64,000 bases of DNA, taken from assembly GCA_963725035.1 (NCBI GenBank), contig CAVRWX010000018.1, forward strand, positions 1-64,000, in the 5' to 3' direction. Numbering within the stretch: the stretch's first letter is position 1; each line of letters starts with the position of its first letter. Made by a program: the position numbers and the translations under genes. The stretch is from JALZKA01 sp963725035 (GTDB taxonomy: Bacteria; Actinomycetota; Thermoleophilia; Solirubrobacterales; 70-9). The notes beneath the pieces are model-generated. The model worked only from the letters and a program-made list of their open reading frames with translations. It made no database searches and had not been told where the DNA came from. This document shows, piece after piece, positions 1-8,896 of the stretch.

Positions 1-1375
1 CGTTCATCCCGTGCACGCCGGCCCCGGGTGGCGTCGACGCCGAGCACATGAAGACGCCGGGGATCCCGGTCGCGTACGGGTTGAGCCCAAGGCGTGGGCG
101 GGAGATGATCTGCTTCGGCGAGTTGGCGCCGCCGATGATGTCGCCGCCGATGAAGTTCGCGTTGTAGGCCTCGAACTCGGCCGGTCCCTTCGAGACCTGC
201 GCGACGATCCGCTCGCGAAAGCCCGGGGCGAAGCGCTCGATCTGGTTGATCACCGTCTCGGTTTCGTCGCCGTCCCATCCGTTGGGGACGTGGGCATAGG
301 CCCAGACGGGATGGACATCTCCCGCTGAGCGGCCCGGATCCGCCAGGTACTGCTGGCCCACCAGGACGTACGGCCGCTCGGGCATCCGTCCCGCGTTGAC
401 CGCTGCCTCGACGGCGACGGTCTCCTCGAACGTTCCGACCACGTGGACCGTGCCGGCGTTGCGGCAGACCTCCGCGGTCCACGGCACGCCTCCTTCAACG
501 GCGAAGTCGACCTTGAACGCGCCCGGCCCGTGGCGGTACTGGCGGTACGCGCGCGCGACCCTCGGCGAAAGCCGCGAGCCCGCGACGTCGGCGACGCGGG
601 CGGGGGAGAGGTCGAGGAGGACGACGTCGCCCAGCGGCAGCTCGTCGAGCGACTCGACCGCGCCGGCCCGTCTCGATCGTTCCGCCGTCGCTCCGTGAGC
701 TCCGCAGCGAGCGCGTCAGTGATCGAGCGCGAGCCGCCGCGCGCGACCGGCCAGCCGAAGGCGTGACCGGAGCAGGTGAGCGCCATCCCGACCGACGCCG
801 AGAGGGGCTTCGTCAGCGGGGCGATGGCGTGAGCGGCGATGCCGCCGAACAGGGCCTTGGCCGTCTCGCCCTTCCATCTCTTGGCGAGCAGGGTCGCGGG
901 TGCCAGAGCGGGGATGCCGAAGTGGGTGAGGCGGATGGGGTGCTTGGGGAAGTGGAGCATCGGCTGCATCAGGTCCGGCAGGAGTGACGTCGAAATGCTC
1001 GGACCGGCCGCCGAAGAGACGCTTCCATGCCGCCCCGTCGGCCCCGAGGCCGGCAGCGGTCGCGTCGATCGAGCGCGCCATGAACCCCGCTGAGCCATCG
1101 TCAAGCGGATGCGCCATGTCGATCTCGGGCCAGCACCATTCGAGCCCGTGGCGCTCCAGGTCGACCGAGCGCATGAACGGCGAGGCCGTCGCCATCGGGT
1201 GGAAGGCCGAACAGTGGTCGTGGAGGACGCCGGGGACTGTCAGCTCCGACGTGCGCGTCCCGCCGCCGATCTCGTCGGCGGCTTCGATGACGGTCACCTT
1301 CAGGCCGCTCCGCGCCAGCTCGACCGCGCCGGCGAGCCCGTTGGGGCCGGCCCCGACGACCCAGGCGTCGCTCAC
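1..1375 (-). CDS. Phytoene-dehydrogenase-like NAD(P)/FAD oxidoreductase, partial and frameshifted
   Basis: The N-terminus carries a Rossmann dinucleotide-binding motif (VVGAGPNGLAGAVELARSG, about residues 6-24) followed by EAADEIGGGTRT, the pattern of phytoene desaturase/carotenoid-type amine oxidoreductases. Reading continues across at least three frame changes (near 985, 690 and 665). The last frame gives recognisable sequence such as LDELPLGDVVLLDLSP and runs off the window start near a GxHGMN-type C-terminal motif. The start is GTG at 1375, sharing GTGA with the stop of the DUF3556 gene upstream, so the two are probably translationally coupled. Substrate unknown; carotenoid, lipid or polyketide-like substrates are all possible. 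Whether the frame breaks are real or assembly errors cannot be told, but the conserved sequence on both sides favours errors. Confidence 0.75.
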
Positions 1376-3102
1376 GCTTTGATTACTTCGACCGGGAATT
1401 CCGGATTGGCCGACCCGTCGAGCCAAGGCAGCCGCTCGACCATGTCCGCGACGTTCACCCAGCCCTCCTCGATCTGGCCCGTGGCGGCGTCGAGGATCCG
1501 GTAGTGCTGGCGCTGGATATGCGCGGGCTGCGACTCGATCGCGACCACGCGGAGCTCGCCGGGCTTGAACTGGCAGCGCTCCTGGATCGCCTCGAGGAGC
1601 TGCTCGGAGTGGAAGTGGCCGTCGCCGAAGTTCCAGCCGTTCACGACGCCGGAGACGAGCTCGCCCTCGCGCACGTGGTAGTCCTCGACGCTGTCGACGG
1701 CGCGGTGGATCAGGCCGTTGAGAGCCCGCCCGTGCGAATGCATCGAGCGGAAGCCGAGACCCGACGCCAGCATCAGCTCCGCCAGGTCGCGGTCGTCATA
1801 GAACTCCGAGAGCTGGCGCACCACCACAGGCGCAGGCTTCTTGATCGTCTCGTCGAGCTTCTCCTCGGCCATGGCGTCCTTGCGGAAGAGCCACTGAGTC
1901 GTCGCCCAGTTGCCCGCGTAATAGCGCATCGAGGGCAGGAACGAGACGAGGTCGGGGCGGAAGTTGCCCAGCACCGGCATCGCGACGCCAAAGAGGAGAA
2001 GAAGCGAGATCAGCAGCGGGTCGTCAAGAGTCGAAAACGGCACATCCCCGTTTTCGAGGAAGAGGAAGCAGATCCCGAAGATCATGAAGAGGTTCCACTC
2101 GAGCGGGACCGCAAGCGGGAACGTCGACGTGATGTGGACGTGGAAGATGATCATCCCGACCGCAGCGAGCGCGCCCACCGTGCCACCGGCCGTCACCAGG
2201 AGAAGTAGCGGCAGCGTGAACTCCATGACCGTGCCGAGGTGGGCCGCGAGGGCGGACACCGAGGATGGGCGCATGTCCTCCGGGTGGTCCACCCAGAGCC
2301 GCTTCTTGGCCGTCCGCGACTTGTTCCACGGCGTGTTGGAGATCATCACCGAGACGACGAACGGGAAATGGCGGTTGAGCTTCGACGACGCCGCGCCCCA
2401 CCAGATGCAGAAGAGGACGATCTGCGAAGCGACGATCAGGTTCTCGATGGGGAAGAGGAAGACGACGAGCAGGAACCCGTAGACCTCGACCCGGGCGCCC
2501 AGGAACGAGACCTTGTCGCGCAAGCCGAGCAGCCCCAGCAGGCCGAGAAGCACCGCGATCGCCGCCGGATCGAGCCGTCCGGCGGCTAGCCCGGGCACTT
2601 CTTCGCCGTCGGCCAGCAGCAGATACAAGGCGCTCGCCATGACACCGGCGTAGAGCGCGACGTCGAGGAGCGTCCGCGTTGTCCCCTTGGTGAATGGCAC
2701 CTTGTCGGGCCAGGGCGGCAGTCTGACCGTTCCCGGGCGAAGCCAGTAGAGGATCCCGCCGATCATCGGGCTGAAGCGGAACGTCAGCGGCATCGACCCG
2801 CAGCCGAGGCCGATGATCTCCCAGAGGAGCGTCCAGACCGCGAGCTTCTGCCAGACGATCGGCTCGGTCCACCAGTCGCCGAAGTCGCCGAGCCCGCCAA
2901 GCCCTGTCGTCGTCGAGATCACCAGCGCCGCGCCTACCGAGTAGATGACGAGCTTCACGATGTAGAGGAGGTAGACGACGTAGGGCGTCCCGAACCCGTT
3001 CACGCCCCAGTCCTGGACAAGGGGCTTCAGACGCGAAAGGTGCGGAAGCTTCTTCCACTCCTCCATGTCCACCGGCGGCGGTGACGGCTGGATGAACCCC
3101 AT
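1372..3102 (-). CDS. DUF3556-family multi-pass membrane protein
   Basis: 576 residues with about ten hydrophobic segments between residues 40 and 400 and a soluble C-terminal third (about 420-576). The opening (MGFIQPSPPPVDMEEWKKL), the length and the membrane layout match what I know of the mycobacterial DUF3556 transmembrane family, whose function is not established. It sits 18 bases after a P450 gene and overlaps an FAD oxidoreductase by four bases, so the three are almost certainly one transcript. Infer a membrane-associated oxidation step on a hydrophobic substrate, with this protein as carrier, anchor or electron-transfer partner. The family call is from memory of sequence style and would need a profile search. 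Confidence 0.75.
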   Translation of the reverse strand: MGFIQPSPPPVDMEEWKKLPHLSRLKPLVQDWGVNGFGTPYVVYLLYIVKLVIYSVGAALVISTTTGLGGLGDFGDWWTEPIVWQKLAVWTLLWEIIGLGCGSMPLTFRFSPMIGGILYWLRPGTVRLPPWPDKVPFTKGTTRTLLDVALYAGVMASALYLLLADGEEVPGLAAGRLDPAAIAVLLGLLGLLGLRDKVSFLGARVEVYGFLLVVFLFPIENLIVASQIVLFCIWWGAASSKLNRHFPFVVSVMISNTPWNKSRTAKKRLWVDHPEDMRPSSVSALAAHLGTVMEFTLPLLLLVTAGGTVGALAAVGMIIFHVHITSTFPLAVPLEWNLFMIFGICFLFLENGDVPFSTLDDPLLISLLLLFGVAMPVLGNFRPDLVSFLPSMRYYAGNWATTQWLFRKDAMAEEKLDETIKKPAPVVVRQLSEFYDDRDLAELMLASGLGFRSMHSHGRALNGLIHRAVDSVEDYHVREGELVSGVVNGWNFGDGHFHSEQLLEAIQERCQFKPGELRVVAIESQPAHIQRQHYRILDAATGQIEEGWVNVADMVERLPWLDGSANPEFPVEVIKA

Positions 3103-3120
3103 CAGGCCGGACCCTAATCC

Positions 3121-4536
3121 CTACCGCTCACGCACGACCATCTCGAGCCCGCCCTCGGGGCTCAGCGTTGGCATCTGGCGCACGTGCATCGTCCGGCCCG
3201 GGATGAGCTCCAGGCGGAAGCGCTGGAGGATCGCCGTCGCGATCGCCTTCACCTCGGTCTGGCCGAAGCGCTTGCCGATGCAGATTCGCGAGCCACCGCC
3301 GAATGGGACGTAGGCGCCGCGGGGGAGAGCGGTCTTCCGCTCCCGTGTGAAGCGCTCGGGGACGAATGCCTCAGGATCTGGGAAGACCTGAGGCAGGCGG
3401 TGGCTCGCCCAGGAGCAGTAGTGGACGTAGCTGCCCTTCTTGACGGTATGCCCTGCGAACTCGAAGTCCTCGACCGCGCGCCGGGGGCCGATCCAGGCCG
3501 GCGGGTAGAGGCGGAGCGTCTCGTCCATCACCATCTCGAGCCGCGGCAGCTTCCGCTCGAGAGTCGCAGCGTCAGGCGCGGATCCACCCAGGACGTCGTC
3601 CTGCTCGGCGACGAGGTGGTCGAGCTCTGTGGGGTGGCGTGCCAGCTCGTAGAGGAGGAAGGAGATCGTCGAGGTGGTGGTGTCGTGCCCGGCGAACATC
3701 AGCGTGATCGCCTGGTCGCGCACTTCCTGGTCCGACAGCTTCGACCCGTCCTCGTCGGTCGCCTCGAGCAAGAGCCCGAGGATGTCGAACGAGTCGTCGG
3801 GAGGCGAGGTTCGGCGCCGGCGGATCTCCTCGAAGAGGATCTCGTCGAGGATCTCTCGCGAGCGGTGCATCTTTCGCCACGGCGAGCGTGGCCCGCGGAG
3901 GAGGCGATAGACGTAGTCGATCCCGTAGTAGGAGAGCGCCTGCTCGAAGTGGTGGGCAGCCGCCTCGCCGCGGCCGCGGTCGTCTGGATCCAGACCCAGT
4001 AGGGCCCGCATCGCTATCCGCATCGCCAGGTTGCGGGTCCAGTCGTAGACGTCGATGGTCTGGCCCGGACGCCAGTCGGCGAGCGCTGCGCCCGCCTCCT
4101 CGAACATCACCTCGACCGAAGCGGTGATGTGCTCGCGGTGAAACGCGGGCATCATGATCCGCCGCGCGCGGTCGTGGTAAGCGCCGTCGATCGTCAGGAG
4201 ACCGTCGCCCAAGAGTGGGATCAAGTCGCCGAAGCTCGACTCACGCCAGTGGAACTTCTCGGGGTGCTGGACCGTGACGTACGTGTTCGCCTCGGGCCCG
4301 AGCATGAAGATCGCCTGGGTGTGGAGCAGGCGCACCGAGAAGATCGGCCCGTGCTCGCGCTCGAGGGGGAGGAGGATCGAGAGCGGGTCGTGCGCCATCG
4401 TGCGCGTGCGCGCCATGCTGAAGTTGCGCGGCCCGGGCGGGAACTGACCCTTGGCCTTGCGCTGCACCAGGATGTCGCCGACAACCCGGCCTACCGGGCT
4501 CTGGGTGACGCGGCTGGGTGCAGGGACCGTCGACAC
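3121..4536 (-). CDS. Cytochrome P450
   Basis: 471 residues with the full P450 signature: I-helix oxygen-activation motif FAGHDTTTST (middle of the protein), K-helix ExxR as ETLRLYP, and the heme-thiolate loop FGGGSRICIGKRFG near the C-terminus, whose Cys is the axial heme ligand. No N-terminal membrane anchor is obvious, as in most bacterial P450s. It is the first gene of a minus-strand operon with a DUF3556 membrane protein and a phytoene-dehydrogenase-like enzyme. No ferredoxin or reductase is adjacent, so electron donors are probably encoded elsewhere. Substrate cannot be read from sequence; the membrane partner suggests a lipid, fatty acid or terpenoid. ATG start at 4536; the divergent promoter region is shared with the cNMP-binding gene. 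Confidence 0.93.
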   Translation of the reverse strand: MSTVPAPSRVTQSPVGRVVGDILVQRKAKGQFPPGPRNFSMARTRTMAHDPLSILLPLEREHGPIFSVRLLHTQAIFMLGPEANTYVTVQHPEKFHWRESSFGDLIPLLGDGLLTIDGAYHDRARRIMMPAFHREHITASVEVMFEEAGAALADWRPGQTIDVYDWTRNLAMRIAMRALLGLDPDDRGRGEAAAHHFEQALSYYGIDYVYRLLRGPRSPWRKMHRSREILDEILFEEIRRRRTSPPDDSFDILGLLLEATDEDGSKLSDQEVRDQAITLMFAGHDTTTSTISFLLYELARHPTELDHLVAEQDDVLGGSAPDAATLERKLPRLEMVMDETLRLYPPAWIGPRRAVEDFEFAGHTVKKGSYVHYCSWASHRLPQVFPDPEAFVPERFTRERKTALPRGAYVPFGGGSRICIGKRFGQTEVKAIATAILQRFRLELIPGRTMHVRQMPTLSPEGGLEMVVRER

Positions 4537-4656
4537 GCGCGGGATCGTAACTGACTCTGCGGTCAGTTGCCGTCCCGAGATGTCTCTTGTGAGGCGACCG
4601 TGGCGCGTTTCGGTTAGGTTCCCGCTACCCGTCGACCCTTGACCGGAGGCAATCCC

Positions 4657-5043
4657 TTGGACGTAAGCCAGCTCAAGCGCATCCCGCTCTTCTCAGAAGT
4701 GCCCGATGACGCGCTCCAGAAGATCGCACCCTTCGCGACAACCGAGGAATGGCCCGAGGGCAAAGAGATCATCAAGGAGGGTGGCTTCTCCAATCACTTC
4801 TACGCAATCGAAGCGGGAACCGTGAAGGTCGAGCGCGGGGGAGATCACCTCGCCGACCTGGGCGAGGGCGACATCTTCGGTGAGCAGGGCCTGCTCGAGC
4901 ATTCGGAGCGGACCGCCACCGTCACGTCCACCTCTGACATCCGCCTGATCAAGATCGAGCACTGGGAGCTCTCGCGCATGAAGAAGGCGATGCCCGAGGC
5001 CTACGACGATCTGGTGAAGAAGGTCGAGGAGCGAAGCTCCTAA
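4657..5043 (+). CDS. Small cyclic-nucleotide-binding (CAP_ED) domain protein
   Basis: About 128 residues forming one cNMP-binding beta-roll: LKRIPLFSEVPDDALQKIA, then GKEIIKEGGFSNHFYAIEAG and the phosphate-binding-cassette region GEGDIFGEQGLLEHSERTATV. The ERTA(T) part matches the cassette that contacts the cyclic phosphate in CRP-like proteins. There is no DNA-binding domain, so it is a stand-alone sensor or adaptor and not a CRP regulator. I chose the TTG at 4657 because GGAGG at 4645-4649 lies seven bases before it; a TTG at 4639 in the same frame lacks such a site. It is monocistronic and divergent from the P450 operon. Ligand (cAMP, cGMP or none) is unknown. Confidence 0.85.
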   Translation: MDVSQLKRIPLFSEVPDDALQKIAPFATTEEWPEGKEIIKEGGFSNHFYAIEAGTVKVERGGDHLADLGEGDIFGEQGLLEHSERTATVTSTSDIRLIKIEHWELSRMKKAMPEAYDDLVKKVEERSS

Positions 5044-5047
5044 CCGT

Positions 5048-5328
5048 TCAGGCCGTCGCGGGTGCCTCGTCGAGGAGCCTGGCGGCCGCTTCCATCAGGA
5101 TCGGCTTCATCGCCTGCCAGCGGGCGTCAATCGTGTCCCCAGATGGGGATTGCCACGAGGAGACCCCGGATCAGGAAGATCGCCACGTCCAGGAGCGCTG
5201 GGAAGCCCGGATCCTCGCTCTGCGCTGGGAACAGGGCGCCCGCGGTGAGCTCGACGATCGCGCCGATTCGTCCCGAGACGCTCGATGCCAAGGACCGTGG
5301 CTCCCGTGGAAGTGAGGGCGACGACCAT
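5048..5328 (-). pseudogene. Small membrane protein, frameshifted
   Basis: Three consecutive minus-strand frames join into one coherent small protein of about 93 residues. It starts MVVALTSTGATVLGI at 5328, continues as SVSGRIGAIVELTAGALF and LLDVAIFLIRGLLVAIPIW, and ends with DARWQAMKPILMEAAARLL and a stop at 5048-5050. Two hydrophobic stretches suggest two membrane segments. Frame changes fall near 5285 and 5135. It is divergent from the NTF2-like gene, with 21 bases between starts. No family recognised. The breaks could be sequencing indels, as elsewhere in this window, or real decay. Confidence 0.45.
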
Positions 5329-5349
5329 CTGCGCGATACTGCGGGGGCG

Positions 5350-5757
5350 ATGTCGCAGGAGAACGTGGAGATCGTCCGACGCGCCTGGACGGCATGGATC
5401 CAGGGCGACCTCGATGCCGTTCTCGAGACATTCGACCCGGCTGTCGAGTGGGACACCACGACCTTCCAGGGGTGGCCCGAGACTGGCGTCTACCGGGGGC
5501 ACGATGGCGTCCGCCGCTTCTTCGAGGAGTGGCTTGCGAGCTGGGACGACTACGAAGCAGGTGCGGAGGAATACATCGACATCGACGACGAGCGAGTGCT
5601 GGTTCTCTGCTGGCAACGTGGCGTCGGACGCGACAGCCATGCCCCAGTCCATATGGACTGGGCTCAGCTATGCACACTTCGCGGCGGCCTCGTTCGCCGG
5701 ATGGCCGCATATTCAGATCGGGGGGCCGCCCTCGAAGCCGCCGGGCCGTCGGAGTAG
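5350..5757 (+). CDS. SnoaL-like / NTF2-fold protein
   Basis: 135 residues beginning MSQENVEIVRRAWTAWIQGD, the usual opening helix of SnoaL-like NTF2-fold proteins in actinobacteria, followed by LETFDPAVEWD, YRGHDGVRRFFEEWL and a central sheet. This cone-shaped fold serves as ketosteroid isomerase-like enzymes, cyclases or ligand binders. The sequence gives no clear catalytic Asp/His assignment, so the specific function is open. The ATG at 5350 is the natural start; the open frame extends further upstream but without homology. A second NTF2-like gene (56105-56509) and a fragment of a third (55924 onward) lie in the same window. Confidence 0.8.
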   Translation: MSQENVEIVRRAWTAWIQGDLDAVLETFDPAVEWDTTTFQGWPETGVYRGHDGVRRFFEEWLASWDDYEAGAEEYIDIDDERVLVLCWQRGVGRDSHAPVHMDWAQLCTLRGGLVRRMAAYSDRGAALEAAGPSE

Positions 5758-5808
5758 GCGCGGTCACGCCGCGACCTCGATCACCGGCAGAGCGAGTCCC
5801 TCCGGTGC

Positions 5809-6186
5809 GTGAACGCTCCGGGCCCAAACCCGCTCGACGTCAGCACGACCGGGGAGAACCCGAAGAACCTCTACCTCCGAGCCTCACTCGGTGATCACAG
5901 CTCCGTGAAGGTGCGGCTGTTCGAGCGGTTGGGCAGCAGCCCGGGCTCTGACGATTATCACTTCCAATGGTTTGTCGGCAGCGACAGCATCAGCCACGAT
6001 GCGCAGACCTCCGGCTATCTGTTCAAGCTGAAAGAAGGTCACCCCCAGAAATTCCGGGTGCGGGTTGAGCCGGAGATCCCGAACCCCGAGGACGCGTGTC
6101 TGTTCCCGCTGATCGAAAAGGACTCCTCGATGAGTGATTTGGCCGACGCCTTCTTCGCGATCAACGATCCGAACGCTTGCGTCTGA
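5809..6186 (+). CDS. Hypothetical protein, 125 aa
   Basis: GTG start at 5809, in the same reading frame as the NTF2-like gene 51 bases upstream. Soluble, acidic, no signal peptide or membrane segment. It has beta-rich character (VKVRLFERLG, DDYHFQWFVGSDS, QKFRVRVEPEIP) ending in a short helix and NDPNACV. The N-terminus is proline/asparagine-rich and may not be the true start. I recognise no family. Codon use is in keeping with neighbours and the opposite strand holds nothing better, so it is probably real, but support is limited to an open frame with protein-like composition. Confidence 0.45.
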   Translation: MNAPGPNPLDVSTTGENPKNLYLRASLGDHSSVKVRLFERLGSSPGSDDYHFQWFVGSDSISHDAQTSGYLFKLKEGHPQKFRVRVEPEIPNPEDACLFPLIEKDSSMSDLADAFFAINDPNACV

Positions 6187-6190
6187 TCGA

Positions 6191-6330
6191 CTACGAGGCG
6201 CGAGGCGGGCTATTCGGGCGCTTCGCCTCCTGAACGTTGACTTCCAGGCGGGCCGTGCCGGCGATCGCGCTCACGCCAAGGACCACGTGGAGCCCGCCAG
6301 GAAGAGGAGCGCCGCCGCGAGCCGGCTCAC
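6191..6330 (-). pseudogene. Small membrane ORF coupled to aarF, with one frame change
   Basis: A GTG at 6330 overlaps the aarF stop as GTGA and opens SRLAAALLFLAG. After one frame change near 6290 it continues LHVVLGVSAIAGTARLEVN and ends at 6191-6193. Joined, it is about 46 residues with a single hydrophobic helix. The coupled start and hydrophobic continuation in the adjacent frame are the only support. In the unshifted frame the ORF ends after about 19 codons. It may be a small membrane partner of the AarF kinase or a chance reading. Confidence 0.35.
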
Positions 6331-7706
6331 GCCCGGCTCTTGAGGAACTCGGCCTCCTGCTTGCCGAGCTCGGTGACGGGATCGTCTCCGTACATCCACT
6401 CCCGGGCGATGCGGTGCCAGTTGGCGCTCGCCTGGAGCTCGCCGAGCACCGCGAGGACCAGGAGCTCGAGCCGGCGGCCGATGAGGTGCTCGGGGTTCAT
6501 GTCCTGGTGGCGCATGGTGCGGAAGTGGGTCGAACGGGGATCGCCAGCCTGGATCGCGATGCGCTGGACGTCAGCGCGGGTGATCTGGGCATCCTGGTCG
6601 GTCGCGTACCACCAGATCGCGTCGAGCGCATACGCCATGAGCTCATCGGGGCTGACTTTGTCCGGCTGGGGGAGAAAGCCGTTTTCGGCCCAGAGGCGGT
6701 GAAGCTCCGTGGCGTCGTGCTCGGAAACGGCGCGGCCGGTTGCCAACTCGACCTCCATCTCGTGTGGCCCAATCTCCTTGAAGAGACCGAAGTCGATAAA
6801 GGCGACCTTCCCGTCTGCCATTCGAATCATGTTCCCGGGGTGGGGGTCGCCCGAGAAGCGGCGGTGGCGGTACATCGAGCCGAAGTAGAAGCGATAGACG
6901 ATCTCGCCGATCCGGTCTCGCTCTTCCTGCGTTCCCGTGGTGAGTTGTTCGAAGCGGTCGCCCTCGACGAACTCGGTGACGATCACGCGCTCGCGGCACA
7001 TCTCGGTCACGACCGGCGGAATGAAGATGAACGGATGGCCGCGGTAGAGGCGGGCTAGGGTGCGGTGGTTCGAGGCCTCGAGCTCGTAGTCGAGCTCCTC
7101 GATGATGCGCGCCCGAATCTCGTCGGTGACCGCCTTGACGTCCATCTGGGGCGTGATGCGCTTCGCCAGGCGCATGAGCATCCCGAGGTTCTGCATGTCG
7201 GCGCGGACGGCGTCGTTCACGCCCGGGTACTGGACCTTGATCGCGACGTCGCGGCCGTCGTGGAGGCGGCCGCGGTAGACCTGCCCGATCGAGGCCGCGG
7301 CGACCGGGGCGGGGTCGAGCTCTGCGAACGCCTCCGAGGCGGGCTGGCCGAGCTCCTCCTCGATCACCTTCGACATCTGCTCGAACGAGACGGTCGGTGC
7401 CGAGTCGCGAAGGGCCGCGAGCTTGGCTTGGAACTCCTCCTGGTACTCCTCGGGCACGAGGCCCAGGTCGACGAACGAGAGCACCTGGCCGACCTTCATC
7501 GCGGCGCCTTTCATCCCGCCCAGCACGGTCACGATCTGCTCGGCCGTCTCGACCTGTCGCCGCTCGAGAGCCTTGTCGGAGTCCTCTTCGGAGCGCACCA
7601 CATTCGCCGCCTTCGTTCCTGCCTGGCGGACCGCGACGTTCGCCGTCGCTCGGCCGATCTTCGCCATGCGCGAGATCCGGCTCGTGGGGAGCTTTTCGTC
7701 GGGCAT
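6327..7706 (-). CDS. AarF/ABC1/UbiB-family atypical kinase
   Basis: About 459 residues from the ATG at 7706 (an in-frame start at 7766 is possible). Diagnostic ABC1 features: KxGQ motif in GGMKGAAMKVGQVLSF, the alanine-rich nucleotide loop PVAAASIGQVYRGRL, the lysine of DVAIKVQYPG, catalytic loop GDPHPGNM and the metal-binding IDFGL. These proteins are ADCK/UbiB-like ATPases that support isoprenoid-lipid (quinone) metabolism at the membrane in other bacteria. No C-terminal transmembrane helices are evident here, unlike UbiB of enterobacteria. Transcribed away from the B12 riboswitch operon, whose leader starts about 60 bases upstream of this start. Confidence 0.9.
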   Translation of the reverse strand: MPDEKLPTSRISRMAKIGRATANVAVRQAGTKAANVVRSEEDSDKALERRQVETAEQIVTVLGGMKGAAMKVGQVLSFVDLGLVPEEYQEEFQAKLAALRDSAPTVSFEQMSKVIEEELGQPASEAFAELDPAPVAAASIGQVYRGRLHDGRDVAIKVQYPGVNDAVRADMQNLGMLMRLAKRITPQMDVKAVTDEIRARIIEELDYELEASNHRTLARLYRGHPFIFIPPVVTEMCRERVIVTEFVEGDRFEQLTTGTQEERDRIGEIVYRFYFGSMYRHRRFSGDPHPGNMIRMADGKVAFIDFGLFKEIGPHEMEVELATGRAVSEHDATELHRLWAENGFLPQPDKVSPDELMAYALDAIWWYATDQDAQITRADVQRIAIQAGDPRSTHFRTMRHQDMNPEHLIGRRLELLVLAVLGELQASANWHRIAREWMYGDDPVTELGKQEAEFLKSRA

Positions 7707-7768
7707 CGAGCGCATCTTCGCAGGCGCAGGTGCCCGAATCGAGGAGTAGGACTCGCTCGCGTACATAC

Positions 7769-7940
7769 GGCCGTGTGGTCAAGGGAAGTCCGGTGAGAAA
7801 CCGGCGCGGTCCCGCCACTGTGACCGGCGAAGCACATCGCGACGCACCCTGGGTGCGAGCCACTGGAAGGCCCAACGGGCGACCGGGAAGGCGCGATGGG
7901 TAGGCCGGAAGCCAGGAGACCTGTCCCGCGGTTCGCCAAT
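7769..7940 (+). promoter_or_regulatory. Cobalamin (AdoCbl) riboswitch
   Basis: The leader contains the conserved cobalamin-riboswitch blocks in order: GGGAAGTCCGGTGAGAAACC (7783-7802), CGGTCCCGCCACTGTGACCG (about 7807-7826), GAGCCACTGG (7857-7866), GGGAAGG (7885-7891), and the B12 box with its flank, CCGGAAGCCAGGAGACCTG (about 7905-7923). A purine-rich Shine-Dalgarno-like stretch (GAGGAAAGG, about 7952-7960) precedes the ATG at 7973, so control may act on translation, on transcription, or both. Expected behaviour is repression when cobalamin is plentiful. It heads the DUF4430/ECF operon, which makes cobalamin the likely substrate of that transporter. Boundaries are approximate. Confidence 0.96.
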
Positions 7941-7972
7941 CACAGACCCTCGAGGAAAGGGGTGGCTCTCTC

Positions 7973-8894
7973 ATGAGAAAGCTCGTAGCGCCCGCCATCG
8001 GCGCAATCGCAACCGTTGTCCTGCTCACCGCACCCACGGCTGATGCGAAGGGGTCCAAGTGGACAGACATTCGCGTCGTCTCCTACACCGGCGAGACGCT
8101 CGCCGAGCATCGCCAGTACACAGAATGGGTCAAGGTGAAGACGTCCGTCGAGGCGGAGTGCTTCGGTCCGTCGAATCCGTCCACCGGCGAGAGCTACAAG
8201 GTCAAGGAGCCAACCGTTCTGGGCGCGTTGATCGACGCTTCGAAGATGGACAACGACCTGAAGCCGCTCATGATCACCGACGGCTTCGTCGACGACGGCT
8301 TCGGCTTCGGCGTATGCGACATCGGCGGCCTCGAGACCGAGGGATTCTCCTACTGGTACTCGTCGGTGAACGGCGAGGGCTCGTCCACTGGACCCGATCT
8401 GATCCCGGTCCAGAATGGCGACGCGAATCTCTGGTATCTGACAACCGGCGACGAGCCCGGCTTCCCCTCGGAGCTCCGCCTCAAGGCGCCCACGCGCGCC
8501 CTGGTCAACGAGCCGTTCACCGTGAAGGTCGACCCGCGTCCTTCCCGACGGCTCAAAGGAGCCGGCGGAAGGTGCAACGGTGGACGGGAGTCCGACCGAT
8601 GAGAACGGAGAGGTCGAGGTCACGGCCGAGGAGTCGGGCGGCAATCGATCCTCCGCGCCGTGGGTGAGATCGACGACGTGCCCTCGGCAATCGCCAACGT
8701 CTGCACATCCGACGTTCTGAGCGACTGCCCGAAGAAGCAGGGCATCGTCATTTACGGCTCTGCCTCCGACGACGAGATCAAGAGCACCAAGGGTGCCGAC
8801 GAGATCGAGTTGCGGCAAGGGCAAGGACGTGGTCCGGGAGGCGCAGAACTCCGACGAGATCGCAAACGACTGCGAGAAGGTGAAGAACAACTAG
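7973..8894 (+). CDS. Secreted DUF4430-like protein (transcobalamin beta-domain type), frameshifted
   Basis: Signal peptide MRKLVAPAIGAIATVVLLTA ending near TADAKG, then a DUF4430-like domain: GFGFGVCDIGGLETEGFSYW with SVNGEGSSTG and NGDANLWYLTTG. In the DUF4430/transcobalamin C-terminal fold these residues form the small beta-domain. The frame then changes near 8530, 8638 and 8815; joining frames gives an Ig-like segment (LPDGSKEPAEGATVDGSPTD) and a C-terminal GSASDDEIKSTKGADEI...DEIANDCEKV, resembling hemolysin-type calcium-binding tails common in Thermoleophilia. The joined gene ends at TAG 8892-8894, two bases before the next start. First gene under the B12 riboswitch, so probably a cobalamin-binding surface or secreted protein. 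Frame breaks are likely assembly indels. Confidence 0.8.
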
Positions 8895-8896
8895 CC

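Noticed and set aside
1504..2208. Plus-strand 234-codon frame within the DUF3556 gene
   Set aside because: Composition is a charged repeat of Glu/Arg/His typical of antisense to membrane helices.
6237..7796. Long plus-strand open frames opposite the AarF kinase
   Set aside because: They are antisense shadows caused by high GC; the minus strand encodes the complete ABC1 kinase motifs.
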